64,000 nt of DNA from assembly GCA_020073345.1 (NCBI GenBank), contig JAIQFI010000005.1:124001-188000 (forward strand), given 5' to 3'. Within the stretch, counting starts at the first letter, position 1. Every line of letters begins with the position of its first letter. Below the pieces are notes generated by a model. It was not told where the DNA came from, searched no databases, and saw only the letters and a program-made list of their open reading frames with translations. A program made the position numbers and the translations under genes. The DNA comes from Terriglobia bacterium (GTDB lineage: Bacteria > Acidobacteriota > Terriglobia > Bryobacterales > Bryobacteraceae). Positions 53,421 through 62,358 of this stretch are shown here, piece by piece.

Positions 53421-54637
53421 ACCCGAGTGTTCACCAGGAGAACCGCTTTGGTCTGCTATTCGCGGTCCTGGTATTCTCCATAGGCGCGCTGCTGGGACAA
53501 CCGGCGCAGGATCAGCCGGCGCGATACCCGCGATTCCTGTTGAATTCCTACGTGGGGGTTCAGCTCGGCTACATCGACTATCCTTTTTCCGATGCGCAGG
53601 CGCAGCCGGGATTCCGCACGCAAACTATTCGGATTCCGCATCTGGCCGCCCGTGTTGTTTTGATCGGGCACGAGTTCAATAAATATTTTTCCGCGCAGAT
53701 CAGCGACATGCGTCCGGTGCAGTGGGTGGAGTATCGCAACGTGAATGGCGACCAGGGTCGCCATTCGGTGTGGATGAATGTCGCGGGCTTGACGGGGAAA
53801 GTGCGCCTGCCGCTCACCAGGACGATATCCGTATATGGGGAAGGCGGCCTCGGCATCGTCACGCGAAAGGGATTCTTCATCGGCCAATCGCGGGTGGTGA
53901 ACGATGCGAATTACGCGACGCTCTTATATGGAGGGGGCCTGGAGTATCGCGTCAACGACAACTGGAGCCTGCTCACGGGAGTCACGGCGGTGCCGGGGCG
54001 CGCGGCTGACCGGCAGCCTCGTACGGTGTTCTTTTCGGGCGGGTTCAATTACACGGTGCGGCGCCTTCCGGCTGGACCCGCTGCACCAGATTCCGTCGAC
54101 GGTCCAGTTTGGCCGAGGAACGTAATTCAAGCGGGGTACATCACCGACGCGCTGGGCTACGGCGCAAACGATTTCGTTTCGACCGGCGCGGTTCCTGTCT
54201 TCTGGACGGGCTCGGTTCAGGTGGCGCGTGGATGGTCCATAAATTATCAGCGCAATGTGCTCCACACACGCCGGTTTTTCGCGCTCGATTGGGGCGGCGG
54301 CGTCTCGACCTGGAGGAGCAGGAAAACGGGCGAACGGTTTTACACTGCTTCGGTGTATCCCGTGGGCCGGTTCATCGCGGTTCGTACGAACCCGCTGGAG
54401 TTGTATTTCAGTTATTCACTCGCCGGGCCGGCGCTGATCACCAGGACAGCCATAGACGGCGAGGAAACGGGCAGGCGATTCACGTTTCAGGATTTCATGG
54501 GCGCGGGAGTCTTTTTGGGCAGTAAACGAAGGATCACCGCCGAGGTCCGGATCGCGCATTACTCCAACGGCAATCTGTTCCCGCAGAATCCTGGCGTGAC
54601 GATTCCGGTGGGCTTCTATCTGGGAACTTCGTTCTGA
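53417..54637 (+). CDS. tandem beta-barrel protein with PagL-like C-terminal domain
   Basis: The product is 406 residues from TTG 53417, overlapping the previous stop (translational coupling). A signal sequence (LLFAVLVFSIGALLGQ) is followed by an OmpA/OMP-like barrel over about residues 35-220 (LLNSYVGVQLGYIDY, and TLLYGGGLEYRVNDNW). After a short break (PNVIQAGYITDALGYG) comes a second barrel ending in EVRIAHYSNGNLFPQNPG, a PagL/acyloxyacyl-hydrolase motif with the active His and Ser. The third residue of the PagL triad (Glu) seems replaced by Thr. PagL removes a 3-O-acyl chain from lipid A in the outer membrane; activity here is uncertain. Confidence 0.8.
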   Translation: MNPSVHQENRFGLLFAVLVFSIGALLGQPAQDQPARYPRFLLNSYVGVQLGYIDYPFSDAQAQPGFRTQTIRIPHLAARVVLIGHEFNKYFSAQISDMRPVQWVEYRNVNGDQGRHSVWMNVAGLTGKVRLPLTRTISVYGEGGLGIVTRKGFFIGQSRVVNDANYATLLYGGGLEYRVNDNWSLLTGVTAVPGRAADRQPRTVFFSGGFNYTVRRLPAGPAAPDSVDGPVWPRNVIQAGYITDALGYGANDFVSTGAVPVFWTGSVQVARGWSINYQRNVLHTRRFFALDWGGGVSTWRSRKTGERFYTASVYPVGRFIAVRTNPLELYFSYSLAGPALITRTAIDGEETGRRFTFQDFMGAGVFLGSKRRITAEVRIAHYSNGNLFPQNPGVTIPVGFYLGTSF

Positions 54638-54641
54638 AAGG

Positions 54642-54728
54642 TGGTAGCGGGCGAGGGACTTGAACCCCCATGACCTTGCGGTCGGACGATTTTGAGCCGT
54701 CTGCGTCTGCCAGTTCCGCCAGCCCGCC
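54642..54728 (-). tRNA. tRNA-Leu(CAA)
   Basis: The minus strand folds as a type-II tRNA of 87 nt. The acceptor GGCGGGC pairs with GCCCGCT (one G-T pair) and the 3' end ACCA is encoded. The T-arm has GGTTCAAGTCC. The anticodon loop is CTCAAAA with anticodon CAA at 54692-54694. The long variable arm (GACCGCAAGGTC, after the anticodon stem) is the leucine type. A TAAAAT hexamer lies about 11 bp upstream of the 5' end (54739-54744). Confidence 0.93.
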
Positions 54729-54738
54729 ACGTGGACCA

Positions 54739-54744
54739 ATTTTA
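54739..54744 (-). promoter_or_regulatory. putative -10 for tRNA-Leu
   Basis: TAAAAT on the minus strand ends 10 bases before the tRNA 5' end at 54728. No clear -35 is seen 17 bp upstream. Confidence 0.35.
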
Positions 54745-54757
54745 GCGCGTTCTGGCT

Positions 54758-56464
54758 TCACCCGGCCAGCGATTTCCAGTTCTTGACCAGATGCTCGGCT
54801 GTCCGCCATGCCAGCGCCTGCAGCGTGAGCGTCGGGTTGCGGGCGCCGCTCGAGCCCATCACCGACGCGCCGAGCACTCCCAGGTTGGGGGCTTCGTGCG
54901 AAAAACCCCAGCGGTCGACGACGTTGGTGTCGGGATTGTCGCCCATGCGCGTGCCGCCGTAGGCGTGCGTGCTGATGCCCGGTCCGTTGTTGGGAGGCTT
55001 GGTGACCTCGATCGCGCCTGCCGCGCGGAACCATTCCTCCATTTTGTTTTGCGCGTGCTGCAGCGCGCGTTGCTCGTTCTCGCGCACGCCGCCGGCGGTG
55101 ATGCGGCACACCGGATCGCCCAGCGGATCGCGCACTTCCGGGTCGAGATCGAGGTACGACGTTTCGTAGGGAAGCGTGTTGGTCTGCAGATAGGTCGACG
55201 CCACGCGTCCGGCGTTGTCGTGCACGAACTTCTTCCACGCCGAACCGAACACCGGAGCGCGGCCGTAGGTGTTCATGGCCGCGGCCTCGATGGGATGGCG
55301 CTCGGTGTAGACGTGGAGGCTCGCGCCGCCGATGAAGCCGAGTCCGGCATGGTCGAAGGTATCGTCGGCCCACTCATCCACGGTTACGCCCTGAGCGGGC
55401 AGGCCGTACCAGACGTTGATGTCGTAGGGGAGCAGTGCGCTGACGTTGCTGCTCCAATGTCCGAAATAGTGCCGTCCCACCTGGCCGTGATTGTTGGAGA
55501 GCCCGTTGGGATACGCCTTCGATTTCGAGAGCAGCAGCAGACGCGAGTTTTCGTAGGTGTAGCCGGCCACCAGCACGATCTTGGCCGGCTGAAAGTATTC
55601 TTGCCGGTTGCGGATGTAATTGACGCCGGTGACGCGGCCATTCGAATCCGTGATGATGCGGGTGACGTGGGCTTTGTCGAAGATGGTCAGGTTCTTGGTC
55701 CGAACGGCATCGGGGATGGTCGTGGTCGCGGTCGAGTTCTTTGCGCCCACGTGACATCCTCCGGCGCTACAGTAACCGTGAAATACGCACGCCGCGCGTC
55801 CGCGATAGGGCTGGGAATTAATGGCTGCGGGCGGCCGGAAGGGCTTCCAGCCCATTTTTCGGGCTGTCTCCATCATGCGATCGGTGAATCCTGCCCCGCG
55901 CAATGGAGGCATGGGATACTCGCGCTGCCGGGGTCCTTCGAAGACGTTTCCTGCCGGATCGATACGGCCCTGAATGTTGCCCGCCTTCCCACTTACGCCG
56001 ACTTCCTGCTCGATGATGTCGTAGTACGGCTCCAGCTCGTCGTACGTGAGCGGCCAGTCTTCGAGCGTGGTTCCGGCGGGAATAGAACTGGGCCCGTAGC
56101 GGCGGATCGACTCCGAGCGTGTGTGGAAGTCCCAGGGCTTCAGGCGCCAGCTCTGCGCCCAGTAATGGATCGAAGTACCGCCGATCGCGTTCATCATGGG
56201 ATGAACTCCGGCGGATCGAGCTTGCTGCGAGGACGTCGCACGCACGGTGGGGCATTCCTGCTGCGCCTTGGGTGAGCTGCTCACCAGGCGTCGAACATTG
56301 TTGTAGACCTCGTCGGCGTGGAAGTCTCTGTGCGGATCCATCCAGGTGCCGGCTTCGAGGCCCGCAACCTTGAGTCCTGCGCGAGCCAGTGGAAGCACGG
56401 CGACGCCGCCCGCGGCTCCCAGGCCGATGATCGCGACGTCGACCGGCTTCAGACTAGTGGCCAT
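54758..56464 (-). CDS. GMC-type FAD oxidoreductase
   Basis: This 568-residue flavoenzyme has the Rossmann FAD motif VAIIGLGAAGGVAVLPLARAG and then LEAGTWMDP. Further GMC signatures are GGTSIHYWAQSWRLKPWD, ENSRLLLLSKSKAYPNG, CYSAGGCH-like CVFHGYCSAGGCHVGAK and the C-terminal GTRMGDNPDTNVVDRWGFSHEAPNLGVLGASVM with the active-site His/Asn region. The layout is that of gluconate/sorbitol dehydrogenase large subunits. It overlaps by 11 bases the Tat-type small subunit gene, so both form a membrane or periplasmic dehydrogenase. Cytochrome c partner genes are absent here. The substrate is unknown. Confidence 0.92.
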   Translation of the reverse strand: MATSLKPVDVAIIGLGAAGGVAVLPLARAGLKVAGLEAGTWMDPHRDFHADEVYNNVRRLVSSSPKAQQECPTVRATSSQQARSAGVHPMMNAIGGTSIHYWAQSWRLKPWDFHTRSESIRRYGPSSIPAGTTLEDWPLTYDELEPYYDIIEQEVGVSGKAGNIQGRIDPAGNVFEGPRQREYPMPPLRGAGFTDRMMETARKMGWKPFRPPAAINSQPYRGRAACVFHGYCSAGGCHVGAKNSTATTTIPDAVRTKNLTIFDKAHVTRIITDSNGRVTGVNYIRNRQEYFQPAKIVLVAGYTYENSRLLLLSKSKAYPNGLSNNHGQVGRHYFGHWSSNVSALLPYDINVWYGLPAQGVTVDEWADDTFDHAGLGFIGGASLHVYTERHPIEAAAMNTYGRAPVFGSAWKKFVHDNAGRVASTYLQTNTLPYETSYLDLDPEVRDPLGDPVCRITAGGVRENEQRALQHAQNKMEEWFRAAGAIEVTKPPNNGPGISTHAYGGTRMGDNPDTNVVDRWGFSHEAPNLGVLGASVMGSSGARNPTLTLQALAWRTAEHLVKNWKSLAG

Positions 56465-57032
56465 ACTTTACTCCGTAGGCCGACACACGATACGGCTTGA
56501 CGTCCACGTTCAATCCTTGATCTTCGGCGGCCACGGCCGGGCGCGGACCGGGGTAGCGAATCAGATCCCACCCGGCGAAATCCTTGTTGCCGCCGTAATA
56601 GGGATCGCCGAACATGCCTTCGAGCGTGAGGCGCCGGGCGCGATTGAAGAATTGACTTTCGGGCGTGCTTCCGCCGGCGAGTTCGGCCAATAGCTGGTCA
56701 CGTTTCTCCGCCGAGAGCTCCGCAATTGCCGCGCCGTGAACCCTCTTGGCGTAGGCGTCCACTGCTTCCAGGCCTTGGATGAAGCTGTCCTTTTCGCCCG
56801 CATTGGGCCCGGCCAGGACGCGGTCGATATAGATTTGCGCTCCCGCTTCGACGGCGCCCGGTCCGAGCTCGTCGCGCGGGATCAGGCGGTCGATGAAGGC
56901 GACCAACGTCTTCATCTGCGCGGGCGTGAGTGCAGCTGGCGACGTTTGTTGCGCCGAAGACACGAGCGCCGCCAACGGTACGAATGCGGCGCTTTGAATC
57001 AGAGCTCGCCGCGAAACATCTCTGGAGTTCAT
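56454..57032 (-). CDS. gluconate 2-dehydrogenase subunit 3-like protein, Tat signal
   Basis: The product is 192 residues from ATG 57032 (MNSRDVSRRALIQSAAF); ATG 57044 in frame is an alternative. The N-terminus has a twin-arginine signal SRRALIQSAAFVPLAALVSSAQ, so the folded pair can be exported. The mature part carries DRLIPRDELGPGAVEAGAQIYIDRVL and AELAGGSTPESQFFNRARRLTLEGMFGDPYYGGN, matching the small subunit (DUF1254-independent, gluconate 2-DH subunit 3 family). It is needed to assemble or export the FAD subunit encoded next, which itself has no signal peptide. Confidence 0.88.
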   Translation of the reverse strand: MNSRDVSRRALIQSAAFVPLAALVSSAQQTSPAALTPAQMKTLVAFIDRLIPRDELGPGAVEAGAQIYIDRVLAGPNAGEKDSFIQGLEAVDAYAKRVHGAAIAELSAEKRDQLLAELAGGSTPESQFFNRARRLTLEGMFGDPYYGGNKDFAGWDLIRYPGPRPAVAAEDQGLNVDVKPYRVSAYGVKYGH

Positions 57033-57088
57033 GCGATCAATCATAACTGCTGTTCTGGTGGGAGTAAAATCACGCAACCGCCCGGAAG

Positions 57089-58975
57089 TTACCGGTCGAT
57101 CGCAATGATCCCGCGTCGTGGAGCGCCGCCGAATCCCGTGGCGACGCCTAACTTGCGCAACATCGAGCGTTTCTTTTCCTGATGGGCTTGCATACGCCCC
57201 AGAATGTCATCCAGCGTGCGGACGGCTTTCGCGACATACGGACCTTTGTTCAGCATGACGCACTCGGCGCGCTCTCCCATGGCGGCGTCGGTGATTTCCG
57301 AGCGCGAAGGCGTGCCGGTCTTGGCCAGCGTCTCGAGCACCTGCGTCGCCCAGATGACTGGAACATGAGCAGCCTCGGAGATCCATAGGATTTCTTCTTG
57401 CGCCTCGGCCAGACGTTGATAGCCGCATTCGATGGCCAAATCCCCGCGGGCGATCATCACGCCCACACTGCGGCTGCCTAGCGCCGCCAGGAGCAAGCCA
57501 GGCAGATTGTCGAATCCTTCGCGCGTTTCGATTTTGAGCACGATACCCAGGTTCGCGGCGCCCAGTTCGGCCAGGTGCGATTGCAGAAGGCGAACGTCAT
57601 CCTCGGTGCGCACGAATGAGTAGCCCACGATATCGGCATTCTTCACGATGAATGCAAGAGCTTTCAGATCTTCGGTGGTCAGCGAGGCGGCTTTGAGGTT
57701 GGTTTCCGGGACGTTAATGCCTTTCTCCGCTCCCAGTTTGTCCCCCTCGGCTTTCGCATGCTGGATTTCGACCGCGACCTGATCCGGGCCGACGTGAGAG
57801 ATGATCCCGCCGATCTTGCCGTCATCGAACCAGATGGGCTGGCCGGGCTGGACCGAGCCGAAGAATTCGGGCAGCGTGACCCCGATCCGCGCGGGATTCA
57901 TCAGTTCATGATCCTGGTTGAACCGCGCGGGTTGGCCGGGATCGAGGGAGCGCGTCAGGATTAGAGTATCGCCCGGCCGCAATAGGAGGGTCTGCGGCTT
58001 GGCCAGAATGTGTCCGACCCGGCCGCGCTTGCGCCGCGCGGGCTTGTCCTTGGATATGGCGGTCAGGACCATGCCCGGGGCAATGTATGCGGTGCGATCG
58101 CTCTCGGCCCAGCGGCTGTTACCGACGACCTCGGTGACGGCCATGGAACGCCGTGCGCCCCGGGTATCTGTGAATCGCACCAGATCTCCGGTTTCGAGCG
58201 TCGCCAGCCAGCGGCCCGAGATAGGAATGCGCGCGTCGGCCGCGGAGGGAGCAACCTCCGAGTGAGCCGTGGGCGTCAGCCAGATCCGCGCAGGCTTTTC
58301 GATTCGTCCAAAGGCATCGCGTTTGGGGCGAACCTTCATCACCGCGAGGCCGGGCTCGATCGGGCCTGTGCGCAGTTTGGGGCCGGCTACATCCATTTCG
58401 ATCTTGCACGTCTTGCCGGTTTCCTGTTCGGCACGGCGCAGATTGCGGATCATTCCGGACCAGGCCTCCTGGCCGTCATGAGCACAATTGATCCGCATGC
58501 AGTTCATGCCGCTGAGCAGCAGATCCCGAACCAGCCCATAGTCCGTGGCGGCCTCGGGCGGCATGGTGACCATGATGCGAACTTTGCGGCCTTCCGGTGC
58601 GACTCCCAGGAGCAATTCGGTGTTTTGCTCCAGGAACCTCCGGCCCTGGCCGCGATCGCATTCAGGTCCACCGTCTGGCAAGCCGACCTTCTCGCCGTGG
58701 CGCAAACTGGAGAGGATGGTCATGACAGCCCGAACGCTGCTCAAGACGCTCGACTCGGTGCGCCCCAGAGAAGAGAGTCCCAACTCCGTGAGCTGATCTT
58801 GCAATCCGCGAACATCGTGACGGCGCAAGGCCAGGTAATGAAGCAGATTAATGGCGCCGGATTGGTTGTCCGGATGGATCCGAGTAAATATCGGAAGATT
58901 CTCCCGGACCAGATTCACCATTTCTGAGTGCAAGTCTTCCAGCTCATGAATCAGAGGTTGCAGTTCGGGTTGCAT
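57089..58975 (-). CDS. pyk: pyruvate kinase, N-terminally extended, K+-independent type
   Basis: The product is 628 residues from ATG 58975. About 125 N-terminal residues are helical and not part of known pyruvate kinase. The core starts near VRIMVTMPPEAATD, with RINCAHDGQEAW in place of the usual RLNFSHG. Next come DVAGPKLRTG, KIETREGFDNL (catalytic Lys), MIARGDLAIECG (Mg site) and WATQVLETLAKTGTPSRSE. The residue aligned to Glu117 of rabbit muscle enzyme is Lys, as in K+-independent enzymes, and the Ser and Thr ligands of K+ are changed. Strand-rich extra sequence lies in the B domain. The C-terminal allosteric domain is missing. Confidence 0.83.
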   Translation of the reverse strand: MQPELQPLIHELEDLHSEMVNLVRENLPIFTRIHPDNQSGAINLLHYLALRRHDVRGLQDQLTELGLSSLGRTESSVLSSVRAVMTILSSLRHGEKVGLPDGGPECDRGQGRRFLEQNTELLLGVAPEGRKVRIMVTMPPEAATDYGLVRDLLLSGMNCMRINCAHDGQEAWSGMIRNLRRAEQETGKTCKIEMDVAGPKLRTGPIEPGLAVMKVRPKRDAFGRIEKPARIWLTPTAHSEVAPSAADARIPISGRWLATLETGDLVRFTDTRGARRSMAVTEVVGNSRWAESDRTAYIAPGMVLTAISKDKPARRKRGRVGHILAKPQTLLLRPGDTLILTRSLDPGQPARFNQDHELMNPARIGVTLPEFFGSVQPGQPIWFDDGKIGGIISHVGPDQVAVEIQHAKAEGDKLGAEKGINVPETNLKAASLTTEDLKALAFIVKNADIVGYSFVRTEDDVRLLQSHLAELGAANLGIVLKIETREGFDNLPGLLLAALGSRSVGVMIARGDLAIECGYQRLAEAQEEILWISEAAHVPVIWATQVLETLAKTGTPSRSEITDAAMGERAECVMLNKGPYVAKAVRTLDDILGRMQAHQEKKRSMLRKLGVATGFGGAPRRGIIAIDR

Positions 58976-59191
58976 CACAGGGGCTCCGCGAAAGATGCAG
59001 CACGCCAAGGTCCTCCCCAAGGGGTGTGCAGATTCAGTGAATTCCTTGATGACCCGCGTGGCTTGGCGACCGACACTGGGGGATATCACCCAGCAACTCG
59101 CACGGTTGTAATCTTATTGAAACCTAGCCCTAAAAACCGCTCGTGCGCGAAAAACGGCAAGACCTTTCATCTGCCTGTAAAACCGATTCAC

Positions 59192-59197
59192 TAAACT
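59192..59197 (+). promoter_or_regulatory. putative -10 (TAAACTGA) for metallophosphoesterase gene
   Basis: TAAACT followed by GAAC lies 51 bases before the TTG start at 59249 and is related to the TATACTGA element. No clear -35 was found. Confidence 0.4.
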
Positions 59198-59248
59198 GAA
59201 CTCCGCGTCCACCGGAAGTGAAGCGGGACGCGCATAGGAGATCACAAA

Positions 59249-60382
59249 TTGAAGAAGAATCATCTGCTGTGGATGGCCGCACTGGCCGGTGCAGCCGTTA
59301 TGATCGCGGTGCCGCTCGCGAGAGGCTTTGGAGACGACCGCAACAATGACCATGACAGCGACCACACCGGAGCGGGAGGCAATGGAGCCGACCCGTACGC
59401 GATAGGACTGTGGGGCGACCTGCCTTACTCGGCGACCCAGGCTACTGTGGGCGTACCGAACCTGATCGCAGATATGAACTCGCAGCATCTCGCATTCACG
59501 GCTCACGACGGCGATATTCTCAGCGGCTCTGACAAGTGCACGGACGCCGTCTACACCCAGGCGCTCACCTTCTTTAACTCGCTGCGGGCGCCTGCCATCT
59601 ATACCCCGGGCGACAATGACTGGGTGGACTGCGATCGGCAGCCGGGATTCGATGCGCTCACTCAGCTCGACAAAGAGCGCGGCCTCTTCTTTGGCACTCC
59701 ATTCACGCTGGGACTACAGCGCTTCAAAGAAGAAGTGCAGGCGAGTCCGAAGTGCCTAGGGGTCAGCGGACCAGTTCCGTGCGTGGAAAATCGCCGATGG
59801 CACGTCGGCCGGGTCACATACGCGACTCTGAACATCCAGGGTTCCTGTAACAACCTCTGTGGCGACAACCCCAATCGGAGCGCGTACATCCCCGGGAACC
59901 AGGCCGAGTATGACGCGCGCACGGCGGCCAACATCGCATGGATGCAAGACACCTTCGCGGAGGCGAACGCCGGGCACTCGGCCGCGGTCATGTTCATTAC
60001 GCAGGCCGATCCTGGCTTCAATCAGGATTCGAGCCAGGGCGGCCCCCTGCGCAACCCGATGACTCTGGCGGAGACAGATGGCCTTCCGGATGGCTTCCAG
60101 ACTTTCCTGGTCGCGCTGCGCGCTCAGGTGATTGCGTTCAAGAGACCCGTCGCCTATGTGCATGGCGACTCCCACTACTTCAGAATCGACAAGCCCTTGC
60201 TGGATGCGACGGGCATGCGCCTCGAGAACTTCACGCGCGTCGAGACGTTCGGCGATAACCAGCAGAACGGAGTCAACGACGTGCACTGGCTGAAAGTTCT
60301 CGTGGACCCGGGCAGCCGCGAGGTGTTCGCGTATCAACCGCAGATCGTCCCGGGGAATCGGACGGCAGTTCCGGCGCCATAG
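59249..60382 (+). CDS. exported calcineurin-like metallophosphoesterase
   Basis: The product is 377 residues from TTG 59249, which follows AGGAG by 8 bases. It has a signal peptide (MKKNHLLWMAALAGAAVMIAVP) and an Asp/His/Asn-rich segment (DDRNNDHDSDHTGAGG). The core fits the calcineurin fold: GLWGDLPYSATQAT, FTAHDGDILSGSDKC, YTPGDNDWVDCDR, VMFITQADPGF and VHGDSHYFRIDKP. These correspond to the D/H, GDxxD, GNHE-like and GHxH metal motifs of the family. Two Cys pairs suggest disulfides. The substrate (phosphodiester, nucleotide, lipid) is unknown. It converges on the ABC exporter with a 4-bp gap. Confidence 0.83.
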   Translation: MKKNHLLWMAALAGAAVMIAVPLARGFGDDRNNDHDSDHTGAGGNGADPYAIGLWGDLPYSATQATVGVPNLIADMNSQHLAFTAHDGDILSGSDKCTDAVYTQALTFFNSLRAPAIYTPGDNDWVDCDRQPGFDALTQLDKERGLFFGTPFTLGLQRFKEEVQASPKCLGVSGPVPCVENRRWHVGRVTYATLNIQGSCNNLCGDNPNRSAYIPGNQAEYDARTAANIAWMQDTFAEANAGHSAAVMFITQADPGFNQDSSQGGPLRNPMTLAETDGLPDGFQTFLVALRAQVIAFKRPVAYVHGDSHYFRIDKPLLDATGMRLENFTRVETFGDNQQNGVNDVHWLKVLVDPGSREVFAYQPQIVPGNRTAVPAP

Positions 60383-60386
60383 AACG

Positions 60387-62225
60387 TCAGCGATACCCGG
60401 CGGCCTGTAATTCGAAGAGTTGTGCGTAACGGCCTCCCGCCCGTAGCAATTCCTGGTGGGTGCCCAACTCACTAACCTTGCCGCCGGCGATTACCGCGAT
60501 CCGGTCGGCGATGCGCACCGTCGAGAATCGGTGCGAGATCACGATTCCGATCCGCCCCTTGAGGTTCTCCTTCAACTCCGCGAAGATCGCCGCTTCGGCC
60601 TCCGGGTCGAGCGAAGACGTGGGCTCGTCCAGAATCCAGATGTCGGCGTCGCGGTACATGATGCGGGCCAGGGCCAGCCGCTGCCACTCGCCGCCGGAGA
60701 GATCGTGTCCGCCTTCGAACAGCCTCCCCACCTTCGAATCGAGACCGCGCGGCATCTTCTTCAGCAGCCAATCGCTGCGCGCGTCGCGCAGAGCCTCCAT
60801 GACCCGCTCGTCCTTGGCCTTGCCGTCTACTTGGCCGTCCGGCCGGCCCATCACGACGTTCTCGCGCACGGATAGTTCGTAACTCACGTAATCCTGAAAC
60901 AGCACGCCGATCCGGCTGCGGAGAACCGCGGGATCCAGATCCCTGAGATCGACGCCACCTACGCGCACCGAGCCCTGATCCGGATCGTAAAAACGAAGCA
61001 GCAGCCTGATGAGCGTACTCTTTCCAGCTCCGTTCTCGCCGACCAGTGCGATCAGCTCGCCGCTACGGATGTGCAGATTCAATCCCGCTACTGCCGGCTC
61101 CGTGCCCCCGGGGTAGGTGAAAGCGACATTGTCGAACTCGATTCCGGAAGTGCCAATCGCGTTATGCCATGCCGGCTCAGGATGCGGGTCGGCCGGCACG
61201 GGCACCAGCGACCCGATGGCCAAGAACGAAAAGTAGTCGTCAAGAAACGTGGTGTGCTGGTCCACCGCCACGAACGTGCTCGAAATCTGTCCCAGAGTCC
61301 CCGAGACCGCGTTGAACGCGCCGATCACCAGCACCACGCCCCCAGGGTCAATGGTGCCCGCGACTCCTCGAACGGCCAGAAACACATAGGCCAGCGCGAG
61401 AGTCGTCCCGCTCACCAGCCCCGTCAGCAGCGAGATGCGCGTGGCCGACCGGTACATCAGCTCCCGCTTCTTGAACAGATCATCGGACAGTTTGCCGTGC
61501 CTGCCGAGCAGGTAATCGGCTAGCACGTACGCCCGGATTTCCTTGGTGGATCGCGGCTGGACGAGTAAATCACCCAGGTACTCGCGTTCCCGCTCTTCCG
61601 GAGTCTCCTTGTAGAAATATTCGTAGAGCCGCGAGGTCACACGGCGCTCGAGCGCGAGCGACAGCACGGCCGCCGCCAGCGCGAGAACTACCAGCACCCA
61701 GTGCAGACTGGCGAGAAGTCCCGCCATCAGGACAACGGTCACGATGTTGCCCGAAAGTCCCAGCACGGACCAGGTGAGGTCACCGGGCCGCCAGGAGACA
61801 TCGCGCTTAGCGCGCGCGAGACGATCGTGCCAGTCGGAATTATCGAAGTGCCCGAGGTCGACCTTGGAAGCTTGAGCCAGCAATCGCCGCTCGGCTTCGA
61901 GCTGTACCCGGCGGACGAATAGATTCCGACCGTAACCCATGTACGCGCCCACGGCTCGCTGCACTGCGGTGGCCAGCCACAACCCGATCAGGATGGGGAG
62001 CAGGTCCTTGAATTGGAGAGAATGCAGGCGAGCTTCGGCAATGCGGTTGACCAGGGTCGCGCCGAGATAGACGGCAATGGGAGGCATCGCGGCGCTCAGC
62101 ATCCCCAGTACCGAATAGCGGATCAGGGAACGTGGCGAAGCGGCCCACGCAAGGCCCATGCCTTGCCTCAGGTTCTTCCTGACCCTGCGGCCGCGGCCCT
62201 TCGTGGTAGGCGGGCTGTCCGGCAT
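60387..62225 (-). CDS. ABC exporter, fused permease and ATPase
   Basis: This 612-residue half-transporter has six membrane segments over about residues 30-330 (MLSAAMPPIAVYLGATLVNR, and VTVVLMAGLLASLHWVLVVLAL). A C-terminal ATPase has Walker A VGENGAGKSTLIRLLLRF near residue 395, the signature HDLSGGEWQRLALAR and Walker B DADIWILDEPTSSLDPEA. The switch is VISHRFSTV. It acts as a homodimer exporting lipid, drug or peptide; no substrate can be inferred. Genes on both sides are unrelated. No leader-peptidase domain is present. Confidence 0.93.
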   Translation of the reverse strand: MPDSPPTTKGRGRRVRKNLRQGMGLAWAASPRSLIRYSVLGMLSAAMPPIAVYLGATLVNRIAEARLHSLQFKDLLPILIGLWLATAVQRAVGAYMGYGRNLFVRRVQLEAERRLLAQASKVDLGHFDNSDWHDRLARAKRDVSWRPGDLTWSVLGLSGNIVTVVLMAGLLASLHWVLVVLALAAAVLSLALERRVTSRLYEYFYKETPEEREREYLGDLLVQPRSTKEIRAYVLADYLLGRHGKLSDDLFKKRELMYRSATRISLLTGLVSGTTLALAYVFLAVRGVAGTIDPGGVVLVIGAFNAVSGTLGQISSTFVAVDQHTTFLDDYFSFLAIGSLVPVPADPHPEPAWHNAIGTSGIEFDNVAFTYPGGTEPAVAGLNLHIRSGELIALVGENGAGKSTLIRLLLRFYDPDQGSVRVGGVDLRDLDPAVLRSRIGVLFQDYVSYELSVRENVVMGRPDGQVDGKAKDERVMEALRDARSDWLLKKMPRGLDSKVGRLFEGGHDLSGGEWQRLALARIMYRDADIWILDEPTSSLDPEAEAAIFAELKENLKGRIGIVISHRFSTVRIADRIAVIAGGKVSELGTHQELLRAGGRYAQLFELQAAGYR

Positions 62226-62358
62226 TCTTCTACATTAGGCGAAACACGCGGGTTCGGACAAGAACTTCACGCCCGTCCGGAGGTTCAACCCGATCAGAAT
62301 CGGTGCTCTCCCGCTGAAGTAGCGCTGCGGTTTCGCACCAGCTGTTAGTCCGCAAGGA

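Noticed and set aside
54791-56275. A 494-residue open frame opposite the GMC oxidoreductase
   Set aside because: It has no motif or signal and is fully contained within a well-recognised gene on the opposite strand.
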